A DNA stretch of 64,000 nucleotides from Siphonodentalium dalli (lineage: Eukaryota; Mollusca; Scaphopoda; Gadilida; Siphonodentaliidae). This document shows, one piece after another, positions 46,028-58,770 of the stretch. The notes below the pieces were generated by a model. It was not told the origin of the DNA and ran no database searches. It saw nothing but the letters and a program-made list of their open reading frames with translations. Each line of letters begins with the position of its first letter. The first letter of the stretch is position 1. The stretch covers positions 171,617,107 to 171,681,106 of the forward strand of contig CP136061.1 of NCBI GenBank assembly GCA_032622095.1. Direction: 5' to 3'. A program made the position numbers and the translations under genes.

Positions 46028-49000
46028 AGAAGTTAAAAGGCACCACTCAACAGACATTTCCGTCACTAGAAATATATATTGTGGGACAAAAATATTACGA
46101 TGTTTAGAACACAATTTATTTGGCAGTGGCACATGTATTTTATTTGATTCAATATCTAGGGATGAATATATGAGACAGCATATATGTTTCTTTCATGTTT
46201 TGATGATAACTGCACTTATATAATCATGTTATCAAAACAAGTTTCATAAAATGTCTTTTGTTGTAAAAAAAATTGTCTGAGGGAGAGTGACCTCATATTC
46301 AATTCTTCACTAAAGGCCAGTATAGATTAGACATCAAACTTTACAATTTTGCCAACCTTAATATATAACATTGCTGGTGGATTGATATTACAAGAATTGT
46401 TATTTTATAATTTTAATGAGAATAACAATTAAACTAAACTGAAAGTTATTGTCTTTTGCACTGTTTGTTGGCCTCGACTGAAACTATTCACTTTTTCTGG
46501 TTACTAACATTCAAGATCTGCTATCCAAAACTTGACGCCAATTCCAGTGAGTCACACACTCCATGAGTTAGGCAGCACCAGTCTCCTTTATATAGTGATG
46601 TTGGTTTCTATAACATAAAATATTGTTATCGTTCTATTATAGGTTCTAATGGAGAGAGAGATGTAGATATGGCTGGAAGGACAAGACTCCAAGTAATTGC
46701 ACAACTGCAGTTCATTAAACACACTTGAATTTAGCGAATTGCCACATGTACAATCATTACATTCTTACAATGTTACCAGCAGTTTTGTGAAGTAACACAA
46801 TAATGACAATGATATTGAAAAAGATATATTGCTATGTTCGATGCACTTTCTCAGCAATGCCATGAAGAAAATCTCATTCCTGATTAACATGCAGATCAAG
46901 CAATGGTTAGTTCAAATGATGTCATACTGTGCTTTTCAATTTAAACTGTGTCCATCTTGGTTATCGGAATGATTCTGGAAGAGAAAGCTCTATGGCTGAG
47001 ATGATATAATTGTCTACTACAAATTAAATATGCTATATATTTTTGGAATAAATATACATGTACCATATACATGTACGATATTTAAATACTAGTACACATC
47101 TTTTCATTTAGGAATTCTGATTCCTTATTCATGCCCAATACTGACTGAACTACTAGGATCCCCTGTATATCAATTGTATACCTTACTCATATTTGAATTT
47201 GTGCAGTACTATGTTTCGCTCTATTTTAAATTCTGAGCAACTTCTAAACTTACAAATATTTTTGTATATGATGACAATTTCAGTTCTTCATTATCGCTGA
47301 AAATACTTGTGCATATTAAAGATCATCTTGACAAAAATTCCTTCAGTCTGGAATATATATGTTTATATTTTAGAAGAAATTCAACTTAAAATATCTAACC
47401 ATGATTTAGCTATACACATGTGAATAATAAATGCACACTAGCGAAAAATAGTACAATGTACTGCACAAATTTAAATATGACTGAAGAATATATTCTATAA
47501 TCATGATACTTTGACCCTGAGAATGTGACAAAAGTAAAAACAGTCTATATACCACATCATATATTTTTACTTCAGCAGATAATTGTAGTCTCTGGGATTA
47601 ATATAAAAAAGTCAAATTTGTTTACCAAAAAAAGTCATTATCACTAATATTGGTATTAGTTAGTAGTTTAATCTCTTAAATATATCAACAAAAGTAGATT
47701 ATATAGAAATATGTTTTTATCCCAAAAGTCATTGATTTATGGCTACATATACAGCTACATGTACATTGTACCAGTCAGTGCTGATTGTTGATGTTACTAA
47801 AGTCCTGCATGCAAAATACAATAATCATTTATGCTTATCATTATGGTACTCACATTATTACATTCTAATGATTTGTCCTGATGAGTTAACCACATCTCTC
47901 GTTCTCCATCATTAATATAGTCTGAAAATAGAAATGTATAAATGTAGTGAATCTCGGGGAGAGCTTTCCGATGAATGGCAACAAGCCACATTTCTGACTA
48001 AATCCTGAAATGTTACCCATACTTCTGCTTTGGTTAAGAGGTCGATTACTTAGGGCATTAATGTATAACTTGGCTAATTTAACCCAACATCTGCCTCACA
48101 AGTTCACAACTTATTATACTGATACTGCGACTTGTGAAATCCATCAAATTATCACTCTCTGCGAGTCCAATAGCTATTCACCTAATTAAACATTATATTT
48201 ACCAGTCATGGTCCTTGCTGGTTTAAAGCATGGACACAAAACATATGTTTCAAGCATTTGTGACCAGGAAGTAGTATTTAAAACAACTATCAGTTGTGTT
48301 AATCTAACATATTCATGATTTAGGTCCAGTGCACCATTCTATGACCATACATGATGGGACAGGACCTCATTTTTGAAGATTTTTCAAACTCTACCCACAA
48401 GACGAGAACATTAGGGAGCCATAGTAACCATTTATTCACACAAATTATGGTTCAATCAATGCCTAGGACATCCCCCATGCCAGAAATACAGATACAAAAA
48501 TATCTGCCACAAGGGCTTCCAGTGCATCCATGCACAGTTGCATATAAATCAGAATATAATAGAGTTCACATGAATTTTGAAAGGGAAAAAACACATAGAA
48601 ATCCATATACATTGATATATGGACTATATTTTGAAAGGGAAATTCATTATATGTTGAAAAAAGTTAAACTTTTGTTTATACTCGCACAATGATCAGATAA
48701 ATTATGTGCACTTTAGAGGTAATCTTGCACTATTATCAAGGCTAATTAACATAACCCTAGATATTTTCATGTATTTAAGATTCATCAGCCATGTTTGGGT
48801 TTCAGCCATTTCAAAATTTCAGATCTACTAGACTTATGCTTATTTTCAAACTGATTTAAGATCTTTTTAGTTCATAAATTTATTTCGGCATGTGTTGCAA
48901 CAATAATAATTGGTACATGTAGCAACCTGAACATTTGTCACATGACTGATATTTAGAGAAATGTCTGTTTTCAACCTTATTTGAGCTGATTTTTGTCAAA

Positions 49001-49087
49001 ATTTGTCTATATTTGACCCACAGTGTGCAGCGGTGTGTGTATTCCTAGAGTATGTGGGACCCGAATTCACATTGACCAGTGTTAGCT

Positions 49088-49360
49088 GATAAAATGGTAT
49101 GACATAAATGGTATCAGTGTGGGCAATGCCGTCACTTATTATACCCTTGGCTGTCTTAAGCGAAATAATGGTTCGCTTAATAAGAGTAATCCATTCTCAT
49201 GAATTAGACTGAAGCACAATTCACTCACACAAAGTTCAGACATGCTCTTTCAGAATTCCGCTCAAGTTGAAACCTTTGACATAGTAGTATCTCAGTCTTT
49301 GAGTCAACTAATAGGGGAAGGCTCCACACACTGATACCATTTATGTCATACCATTTTATC
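49088..49360. mobile_element. 34-bp-TIR MITE, right-arm copy of 22233-22505
   Basis: Same TIRs and interior as in the left arm, in the inverse position. Both halves of the TIR are unchanged. Confidence 0.7.
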
Positions 49361-52300
49361 CAAGGTGAGAGAGGTAAAACAAACAATGGTGGTTACGGGT
49401 AACTGAATTATGATTTACCATAATACAATGATACTTCAGAGCAATATATTTATGCTTAGGTAGAAGTACACGATTTCACAGGTTGTAGGGGGTCTGAAAA
49501 ATAGAAATATAAGTATCTGGGGGGCATAACGGCCAGTGTAGTCTGTGTTAACTGTGTCGTTACTGGTTTGAAGGTTTATTTATTTTACAAAACTGGGAAA
49601 GTTCTCAAAAAAGTGAAAAATTTGGATACGCAACAGGGTTTTCGTATTCAGTGAAGGCCAACTCTGTGTTATTGGTTACAGGAAAATAGCCCGATTTCTC
49701 TCCCCTGAATTCTGTCATCTGGGCTCGCAAGACTTTTTTTTCAAATTGATACGATAACTTTTTTTCTATTTAAAATATTTCTCAGCTCTATCATAGCTCT
49801 ATCAGGTGGAAGAATCTTATTTATTGACATTCGCTCTATCATGGTCTGTTTTTGGGTAGAAAATGGCCAATTTGAGTGAAAAAATGGGTAAAATTGAGCG
49901 GTTCGTGTGTGCAAACCAAGGGGCATAACTCAATGACATATTGTACGAAAAACCAAAAGTACATTTAAATGATTACACCTAAAATTTCTGTCGAAATTAA
50001 AACATGCTTGATTGGATATATGCCAACGATAATGGCTTAGCATTGATTTGAAGTACAGTACCCCCTCCCAGGTTGGCATAATTGCTGGAAATCGTGTATT
50101 GCTACCTTAAAGCTTAATTGAATTGTTTTATCATAATTAGCTTATATCAGTAAATGTGCATTAACTTTGCATATACTCTGGAAATTGTTTTCAACTGGTA
50201 CCTATATCTTTCCAATTGTTGGAAAATTAAAAACTGAAACCCCTTTATTGGAGGATGTGTTAACATTTATTAACTGACTATGCTTAGCATATATGATTTA
50301 TGCAGCACAATAAATTAGCATGATTGGGTTCTTCGGCTATTTTACCTCGGTATAAGCTGATGCAAAGATTGTAGGTGGAGCAGGGGGATGGGGGTAGTAA
50401 AAAATTTGCAGAAGGAATGAATTTTTTTTTGCATCTGGCATTTTCAGGGACCCATCACCACCAAACCTGCAAAACCAATGTTTTTTACTCCCAATTTTTT
50501 CACACCCACCTCCCAAATTTCACTAAATTTGGTTCAAAACTGAATAAAGCTGTACTGATATTACTCATATGACTGGGAAATTGGGAATGATCTATCTCAT
50601 TTAGTTCAAATAACAGTTTAACCTGTTTCAGAAGCTGTTTTGATGGAAATAAACATAGTCACATCACTCTATCAGACTTGGATACTTTAGGTCTTGCCAG
50701 AGATCATCTTAGTTGATAGACAAGCAAATAATTCACTGATTGGCTTGATGCACTGATGACAGATATTTTTTACCCATTGATAGTCAGATACTTTCTATCC
50801 GTTGATAGTGACATTTAATGTCAGTTGCTCGCTCATTTTCCATTCACACAATGATCTATGCATTAGCGACATCAAGACAAGTTTATTTATTTAAGTTTTA
50901 CGTTTCTGGAAGGTTCTTTTGTAACAGTGTGGTGAAGGAATGTTTTCACCCCACCGTCCCATATGCAAAAAGACATAGATTAATGTCATCTCCACTGCAC
51001 TAAGGGCCCCCCGCCCCCCCCGGTATATAATATCTGCCATTGTAAGATTCTACTGGTATGCAGACAATATATGTGGTTGCATCAATTTCAGATTGAGGGG
51101 AGCTCTATGGGAGTGTAATTATTTATGTATAAGCATAACTAATTTACATTTAGGTATAATTGATCTACACTTAAGCATATTTTATTTACCCTCATTCCTC
51201 AAGCATTTTCACATTTATTATTTATTTACACTTTAGCTCAAAACATTGATTCCCCCATGAATTAATTTCAAATGGCACAGGCCTAAACACATCAATAAAG
51301 TTTATATAGACCCACCATATGATGGAAACAATCCCCCAGTAACCCCAAGATGTTTTATGACCATGGGAATGGTATAGATCTGTGCAGGATATGTCTCTTT
51401 TATAAAAATACTATATCTCAGGGATGGAGACACAAATTCTTGGGGACAGGGAGTCAGGGATGCTGATATTATGAAAATAGGGGTTTTCCCCCTATTTCAA
51501 GTCAATAAGTACACCATATATGAGGGAAGCAAACCCCCAGTAACCCCTAATTGCCTATTTACGGCCATGGAAATGGTATATATCTATGCAGGAGATGTCC
51601 CTTTAATAAAATATACTACAGCTCTGGGAGTGAGGCACTTATTAGGACACCAGGGACAGAAATGCTTCAACTATTGAGTCTGTATGGGACTACTACTTTG
51701 GGCCCATGATAATATACTATGAGATTGACTCAAATCATTCACAATCAGAGGGAAGTGTGGTGAAGGAATTTTTTCACCCCACCGTCCCATATGCAAAAAG
51801 ACATAGATTAATGTCATCTCCACTGCACTAAGGGCCATATGAGGTCCCAGTACCATACGTATGGTGTTTTTGTTGTTATAAATACTCAAAATGAGTTTTA
51901 AACTGTTACAAATGTCAAATAAGTGCTCAAAGTAAAACATTTGCATGGGTCACCCACTCCGAAATACCTTCCTGTAAATTTCGTATCACCCCCCCCCGGT
52001 ATATAATATCTGCCATTGAAAGATTCTACTGATATGCAGACAATATATGTGGTTGCATCAATTTCAGCTTGAGGGGAGCTCTATGGGAGTGTGATTATTT
52101 ATGTATAAGCATAACTAATTTACATTTAGGTATAATTGATCTACACTTAAGTATATTTTATTTACCCTCATTTCTCAAGCATTTTCACATTTATCATTTA
52201 TTTACGCTTAAGCCCTAATTGTCTATTTATGGCCATGGAAAATTGGAAATGGTATATATCTGTGCAGGAGATGTCCCTTTAATAAAATATACTACAGCTC

Positions 52301-52622
52301 TGGGAGTGAGGCACTTATTAGGACACCAGGGACAGAAATTTTCTTCAACTATTGAGTCTGTATGGGGCTACTACTTTGGGCCCATGATAATATACTATGA
52401 GATTGACTCAAATCAGTCACAATCAGAGGGAAGTAAGGGAGAGCAAGTTTGGTATTTAATTGTTAGACGCATATTTGTACTTGAGTGCAAATGATTTATG
52501 CTTAAGTGCAAATATTTGCAAATAAATAATAAATATGAACCCCCCCCCCCCCCCCCCCCCCCCGCCCATCATTTCAGCCCCAGGGGAGTTTTTAGATCTG
52601 GAATTTGATTTATGCTTAAGTG

Positions 52623-53981
52623 TATGGGAGGCCCAATTCACATTTAATAATTAATTGTGCTTAAGCACAATCAATTGCACTTAACACTTGAGCGTAATCA
52701 ATTGTGCTTAAGTGCAATTAATTGCGCTTAAGCGCAAATAATTTCGCTTCAGTGCAATCATTGCGCTTATGCGCAATTCATGGTTATAGGTAACTAAACA
52801 CCCCTGGTGAATAAATAGGTTTCTCCATAACTTAGCATTAACTCCTATTGACATATCACCTCTTGGTTTCATTGGTTTGGATGGGTAGGGAGCTAGCCCA
52901 ACTTCTTTATCAAAATGGCTGACTCGCAATAGTATCACCTTCTGTTTTAGTTGGAGCGACTCGTGATAGCATTATAATATCTTCAGTATATATTAGTTAT
53001 TCTGATTTTCCTCAATTTTCGAGTATACAGGCACACCATATGAGGGAAGCAAGCCCTCGGTGGAACTATATGACCATGGCAATACTATAGATTTGTGTAA
53101 TAAAAAGAACTAGAGCTCGAGGACTGAGACACCAAAGCTCCAGGAATGAGACACCAATCTTTTTTGACAGGGATGCTGATAATATGAAAATAGGGTTATT
53201 TCCTCTGATTTAAGTCAATAAGTAAACCATATGAGGTAAGCAAGCCCTCATGCAGTGACACCACATGCATGCTATAGTATATGACCATAGTAAGGGCCCA
53301 AATCTTTGCAATAATACATTAAAAAACATCATACAAAAAATTACTAGAGTTCCGGGAAGGAGACATAAATTCTTTGGATAGATGGATGCTGATAATATGT
53401 AATTAGGGATTATCCTTGTTGAACACACACTCACAGTTGACTGTTGAGTACTCAGGCTAAATAAAACAGGTTAAAATTAGCCCAATGCTCCTCTTGTGTT
53501 GCTAGTTGATACACCAGGTCATGCCAATAATTTATGGGTAAGTTAGATAGTAGTAACCCTTAATTCCCTTTTTATGGCCATGGAAATGGTATATATCTGT
53601 GCAGGAGATATCCCTTTAATAAAATATACTAGAGCTCTGGGAGTGAGACACCAATTCCTGGGACACCAGGGACAGAGATGCTGACATGGATATATGTTTT
53701 TTCTTCAACTTTGAGTCTGTATGGGGCTATTACTATGGGCCCATCATAATTTACTATGAGATGGACCCAATCATTCACAATCAGAGGGAAGTAAGGGAGT
53801 GCTAGGTATTTGCGCTTAACCGCAAATGATTTGCGCTTTAAGAGCAAATAAATTGATAGACACATATTTGCGCTTTAGTGCAAATTATTTGTGCTTAAGG
53901 GCAAATTGTTTTATGCTTAAGCGCAAATGATTTGCGCTTAAGCGCAAATAAATAATAAATGTGAAAAGGGCCTCCCATAGT
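52623..53981 (-). mobile_element. TATGGGAGGCC-type element, right-arm copy
   Basis: Counterpart of 17622-18979. The region around 53221-53236 (AGTAAACCATATGAGG) also shows the unoccupied version of the site where the MITE at 59402-59611 has inserted in a related repeat. Confidence 0.65.
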
Positions 53982-54457
53982 TGCCCACTTCCGATCAACT
54001 TCGCCTCAAAATTATGGACTTACATGTATTGTGCAGATAAAATACTGTTAATCAATTAGAGAACTTATATATTTGATTTTCCGTTGATAGTAACTAGCCC
54101 ATCTGAGAATAACTTTTGGAAACTCAATGTGGGAAAAAAAAATCCACCCCTACTATTATTTTGGCCTGTAATTTATTCAATCTGGGAAAATTTTCCACAA
54201 TCATGGTCATGAAAAATATTACAGTATTATTATTATTTTTGGTAGGCCTACTAGTACTAACAGCAACACTGCACATGCTTATGATGCTACATATACTGCT
54301 AGTACTATTTGAATGGTGAATAACGAGACCTTCAACTTCAAGACGACAAGAGTAAGGCCTAAAAAAAAAAAAATTTAATATTGCCTGTTGGAATTTGTGT
54401 GGATATCAATTTCAATTTTATAGTGAAGAGTGATACAATTTTTTACCTCTTTTTTTT

Positions 54458-54751
54458 TCACGACGACATCTTCGACATTTTCACCATCGCATCGTCTTCG
54501 CTACTTGACAACCCAAGTTCTGGCGACAAAATCGACCCTTTCTTCTTGCCAATCTTGGGCTGGTTCTGACAGCTCATTTTGCTTGTTCCACATTTGCAGC
54601 CTCTGCTGCAAAATGTCCCCGCTTCCAAACAGGGACACGATGTCCGCAACAAACGAGACGTGGCCGACTTCCTCCACGCGCATACATTCCCGCATGAACA
54701 ATTAACAGCCCCCGGATCGCTTCCAAATCTATTTTTTAATCGTTCCGCCAT
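54458..54751 (-). CDS. Cys-rich CXC-like ORF (97 aa), right-copy version
   Basis: Identical to the ORF at 16852-17145 except at residues 33 and 35 (Ser to Leu, Gln to Arg), each from a single base change (TCG/TTG and CAG/CGG). All cysteines are retained. It lies 213 bp inside the outer TTAA end and is oriented inward, as in the left copy. Confidence 0.5.
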   Translation of the reverse strand: MAERLKNRFGSDPGAVNCSCGNVCAWRKSATSRLLRTSCPCLEAGTFCSRGCKCGTSKMSCQNQPKIGKKKGSILSPELGLSSSEDDAMVKMSKMSS

Positions 54752-54964
54752 TTTTATATTATTAATGCGTGTCCGTCAGCATTATTTTTAGATCGATGAT
54801 GCATTCTGGTCTTTCTGACCCTTGACCCTTCGACCAATGCTTGCAATATCTAAACACCGATTTACGATGAAGGCCTGGGTTTGCTGGTGCGCGCGCCAAC
54901 ATGGCAATCCGATTATTCTGGGCAAGAATAATTTCATATAGAAATAACAGTACTATCACTTTAA

Positions 54965-55560
54965 ATGAAAATTGAAAGTAGGAATTACCGTAATGACTAA
55001 TGAACGAATTACCGTAATTAAACACATTTCCTGCAAAGCAACTTTGCACGTTTCTTCCAATATCCCCTCAAACCGGGTGTAGTTTTAATGAAGTTTAATG
55101 CAGTGTAGTTTAAGACTCGCATGAATAGCTTCACACTGCACAAAAAGTCATGTATATTTTTGAAAATTTACCGATCTATAGGATGGAGACTATAGTACAC
55201 GGGCGCGAGATTGGGCAATATAGTTTGGTCGCCCAAACCGATATATCAGTACCAAAAATGTCCTGGATACGGCCATGCACACATAATTAGATCACGAAAA
55301 TGATTACATATGGGATAAAACAGTATCCAAACGTCTGAGAACAATGCAGAACATCAGTAAACACTATTCCTATAAACTTGATAAGTTCCCATGATGGCCA
55401 TTTTGGATCACAATTATGGGCCCAGAAGTAGTGATTTGTCAAATTGCAACATAGTTTTTTTTAAATTGACACAAATAATACTTGATGTTAATATTATGAA
55501 TAGGTTCTGAAACTTGTATCCAAGAACTGATAAACATCCCGATCAGAAATGTGGACAAAC
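54965..55560. other. Unique DNA outside the right copy
   Basis: GAATTACCGTAAT occurs twice at 54983-55020. No gene or RNA was recognised. Confidence 0.45.
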
Positions 55561-56095
55561 CCACTCTTACATACACTGTGAGGACCGGACTGTAGCTACT
55601 AGTACCGGTATACATACATACACATCTTGCATGCCACATGAGGACCAAATGACAAATGAAAGTTTCAAATACACTGCACGTTATATTGGCTGGTCTATAG
55701 CTATACACATTCACATCTTGCATGCCACATGAGGACCAAATGACAAATGAAAGTTGAGGACATGCTATTAAAGCACAAACCCGTTCTTACATGCACTCTG
55801 AGGACCGGACTGTAGCTATACACATTCACATCTTGCATGCCACATGAGGACCAAATGACAAATGCATGTTGAGGACATGCTATTAAAGCACAAACCCGTT
55901 CTTACATGCACTGTGAGGACCGGACTGTAGCTATACACATTCACATCTTGCATGCCACATGAGGACCAAATGACAAATGAAAGTTTCAAATACATTGCAT
56001 GTTATATTGGCTGGTCTGTAGCTATACACATTCACATATTGCATGCCACATGAGGACCAAATGACAAATGAAAGTTTCAAATACATTGCATATTG
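55561..56095 (-). repeat. GTCCTCA-containing tandem repeat (inverted set)
   Basis: About five copies of CATGAGGACCAAATGACAAA, interleaved with GTGAGGACCGGACTGTAGC and AAGCACAAACCCGTTCTTAC. Spacings are about 119 and 82-91 bp. It is the inverse of 39903-40285, so the right giant copy lies between the two inverted sets. Confidence 0.85.
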
Positions 56096-56970
56096 ACCAA
56101 CTAAAATAATGAATGACTTTTTTGGTTAAAGTGGCTGAAGACATTCAGTGTCTTTGAATAATCGATACAAACATGTAAATGGGGTCTAAAAATTACTAGT
56201 AGGAAACCAGTCCCGACACCCTCAGACCCACACAAGCTCCACAATCAGTTAGTAAATATCCCCAATACGCTGGTCATGTTCAGAGGCTTTCTGCATGAAA
56301 TATACCTCACAGCCACGTAAAGAGAGTTTAAGGCTCACAGTGCAAAGTATATGGATAGTGATTGGTAATCATGAAACGCTCTTTATTCGCTAGGACGTAC
56401 AATGTAAAATGTCCCTCGCAGTTATAGGAGATTAAGTTATTATCTCGCTATAAATATCTACAAAATAAAGCCTTATAGGACACAACATGTGAAGTAGAAT
56501 ATGACGAGCTCCTATAAACCATTGATTTATAATGTTATGAATGTTAAAAACGGAATTCGGTGAGCAAAAGTAACCCTCTTCTCAAAAATGCATTCAAACG
56601 TGTTGCAACTAGTGTGATGCTGTGAACTTGAATCCTATACATGTATTGACTGGACTAATGAGCTTGGCTATATTCATTATATGGTAAGGTCACAACCATA
56701 TCCGTTGTTGAAATGTTCGTATAAAAGCCTGTTACGGCTGTTTACCGAGAAATGTATCAAGCAGAACTTGTATTCTCTGGCATATGTTTGCAAGTAAATT
56801 CTTGTATACTGTCGAGATTAACAATATATTGCGTCATCTCCAAGAGTTCACTGATGCTTCCATCAAGTATTCAATAATAGTATGTAACATGAAATTAAAT
56901 TATTATGTTTGGTTATTATTTTTCAAAATACACAAGTAGTTTCCCACAAAGGACGAGTCTAAACATCTAA
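56096..56970. other. Non-coding, no recognisable feature
   Basis: AT-rich sequence without a convincing ORF, repeat or RNA signature. It adjoins the 3' end of the minus-strand recombinase-like gene. Confidence 0.45.
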
Positions 56971-58764
56971 TCACTTTGATGGGCTAAACAATGAGTACCT
57001 AGAATGAAGAAATATATTTAAAAACATACCATTTTCTTCGATCTCTATCTCATCGAGACTCTTTCCCCGATATTCGTGTATCTTCCCCGACTCCATGCCC
57101 AACAGAATTTTGCTTATTTTGGCCATTAGTATGGTGTCTTCTGGTAGTCGGTAGTATTGTCTATGAACTCTTATATCGTGTCCGAGGAATGAGGCAAGAG
57201 CATCCATCTCATTCTCTTTCAGATTCATCAATTGAGATATTGTTGTCACATGTTTCCGTAGCCTGGTAGATGTTAAGAGTTCTGGTTTGTCAGCTTGGCA
57301 TTCTTCTGCATATTTCCTCAGAACATCAGAACTCCTCAATGGGCCCAAACCTCCAGAACTAGCAAAGACATATTTATTCGCAATGTTTATGTTTGAAATT
57401 GATTGTCTAGTTCGGTTCAGAATATCAATGGCTGCCCTGTGCAACTCTGAGAGCAAAACCGGTACACGCCTACCTCTTTTCCCCCTAATTTCAATTCTTG
57501 ATAGTATCTTAGCAAGATTCTTTTCAAATGGTGATAGACACATTTCAACCTCCTCCTGCATAGGCTCATTTGACTGGATACCTTCTTCATATGTGGACAT
57601 TTCCAAACGTTGCATTTCGCCACTTCTTCTTCTGTTAAATAGAACAATTTGTGCTAAGGTAACTTCTGCTAACGTCTTCCATGTATTTTCATCAGGATGT
57701 TCAGACATTCTCTTCTGTGAGATGGTTGCAATGTCCTTCAAATGCTGGTTAAAGGTACTCAACCCGATAAAACTCCTCTCAATTACTATTTCAATGGCTT
57801 CGGGGGTCAAAAATATTTGATTCGAGTCGAGGAAGTCACCCATCAAAGCTCTGATTTGTTAGATATCGATTTTAGAAATCTATTATTTTTCATTATCGGG
57901 AATACTATCTGGCCCAGACCTCAGTAAAAAATTGCGTTAAAATTACCACTTGAGTACACATCCAGAGCAGATTACGGCAGTTATTGGTACTCATCTCGAG
58001 AACATAACAAATTTGAAAAATCAATATCTAATAACTCTGAGCTTTGTTTGATGGGTTCCTCGACTCGAATCAAATATTTTTTACCCCCAAAGCCAAAGAA
58101 ATAGTAATATAGGACCCTCTGATCGGATTGTTGTTGTTGGAATCTGTTGAGATGGGGACCCTCTTTACGGGTTGAGTACCTTTAAGCTTCTTTATATCTT
58201 TTGCAAGAGGTATTCTCTTCGGGTTATTAAATGTGCTCTGGTGGAGTGTTCGCAATGCGTTGCAAGATATTTCGTTGTTCCATTCGAGGTGGTATAAGTC
58301 CAGAAAATCGATGGCTTTCTGTTTCATGTCCTGGTCAGTACCTTGAATAGCTTCCGCTTTCAGAACTTCAGCACATTTCTTTAAAGAGTGGCCAATTTTC
58401 AGGGCCAATGACGGAACACCATAGTTTCCAATATCCTCAGAAAATTCACATGTTTCTTTCACCGCTTTGATCACATCCTTAAACAGAAGCGGATTGACGC
58501 AGTCCTTAATGGAAACAATAGCGTTATTGATATTTCTGGCGTTAAGAAGAAAACGTCCAAGTTCTCTCATTTTTTGTCTAATATACTGGAACTGATGAGG
58601 TTCATGGAAGCATTTCGTGAAGAGTTTTTGTCCGACGAGAACAATCGTGTCATCCCTCCTAACAGCGAAAGAAATTTTGTCACTTGCCATGTTACACAGG
58701 ATGTTCTCATTAAAACTATCAACAGCATGTGATGATACAGGTAGAAGTAAGACTCCGGCAGCTT
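56971..58764 (-). pseudogene. Tyrosine-recombinase-like transposon gene, split by a TTAA MITE
   Basis: The two - strand open parts (58764-58186 and 57748-56971) are contiguous once the MITE and one TTAA are ignored, and the frame is kept across the junction. The N-terminal part has QKMRELGRFLL and SLALKIGHSLKKCAEVL blocks. The C-terminal part has LRKHVTTISQ and FLGHDIRVHRQYYR, resembling the Arg...His, Gly-His and Tyr boxes of tyrosine recombinases. I know this as a repeated family in marine animals. The real end may be spliced (GTATGT donor-like at 57029-57024). It is probably inactive as it stands because two elements disrupt it. Confidence 0.6.
57749..58185. mobile_element. TTAA MITE, copy 2, inserted in the recombinase-like gene
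   Basis: TTAA|AGGTACTCAACCCG at 57749 and CGGGTTGAGTACCT|TTAA at 58185 are inverted ends with duplicated TTAA. The pre-insertion sequence keeps the host reading frame (…KDIKKL then NQHLKDI…), which proves the borders. Interior as in copy 1 (33409-33895), with internal deletions. Superfamily: piggyBac- or Kolobok-like by target site only. Confidence 0.9.
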
Positions 58765-58770
58765 GGTGTT

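Larger units (their letters stand above)
41979..54964 (-). mobile_element. Giant TTAA-flanked element, right copy (~13.0 kb, inverted)
   Basis: Reverse complement of 16639-30365, bounded by TTAA at 41979-41982 and 54961-54964. Paired short ORFs are mostly identical in translation, so divergence is low. Seen differences: a 778-bp segment absent here; a C-run of 24 (52540-52563) against 13 in the left copy; an extra ~27-bp ATGCATTCTCTTATATTTAAG unit near 44000-44060; and scattered substitutions. Removing the element would leave a single TTAA between ATTTCATCA and ATGAAAATT, as expected for an insertion. Confidence 0.8.

Noticed and set aside
57287-57820. 177-codon plus-strand ORF
   Set aside because: Antisense to the recombinase-like gene, whose frame shows family motifs.
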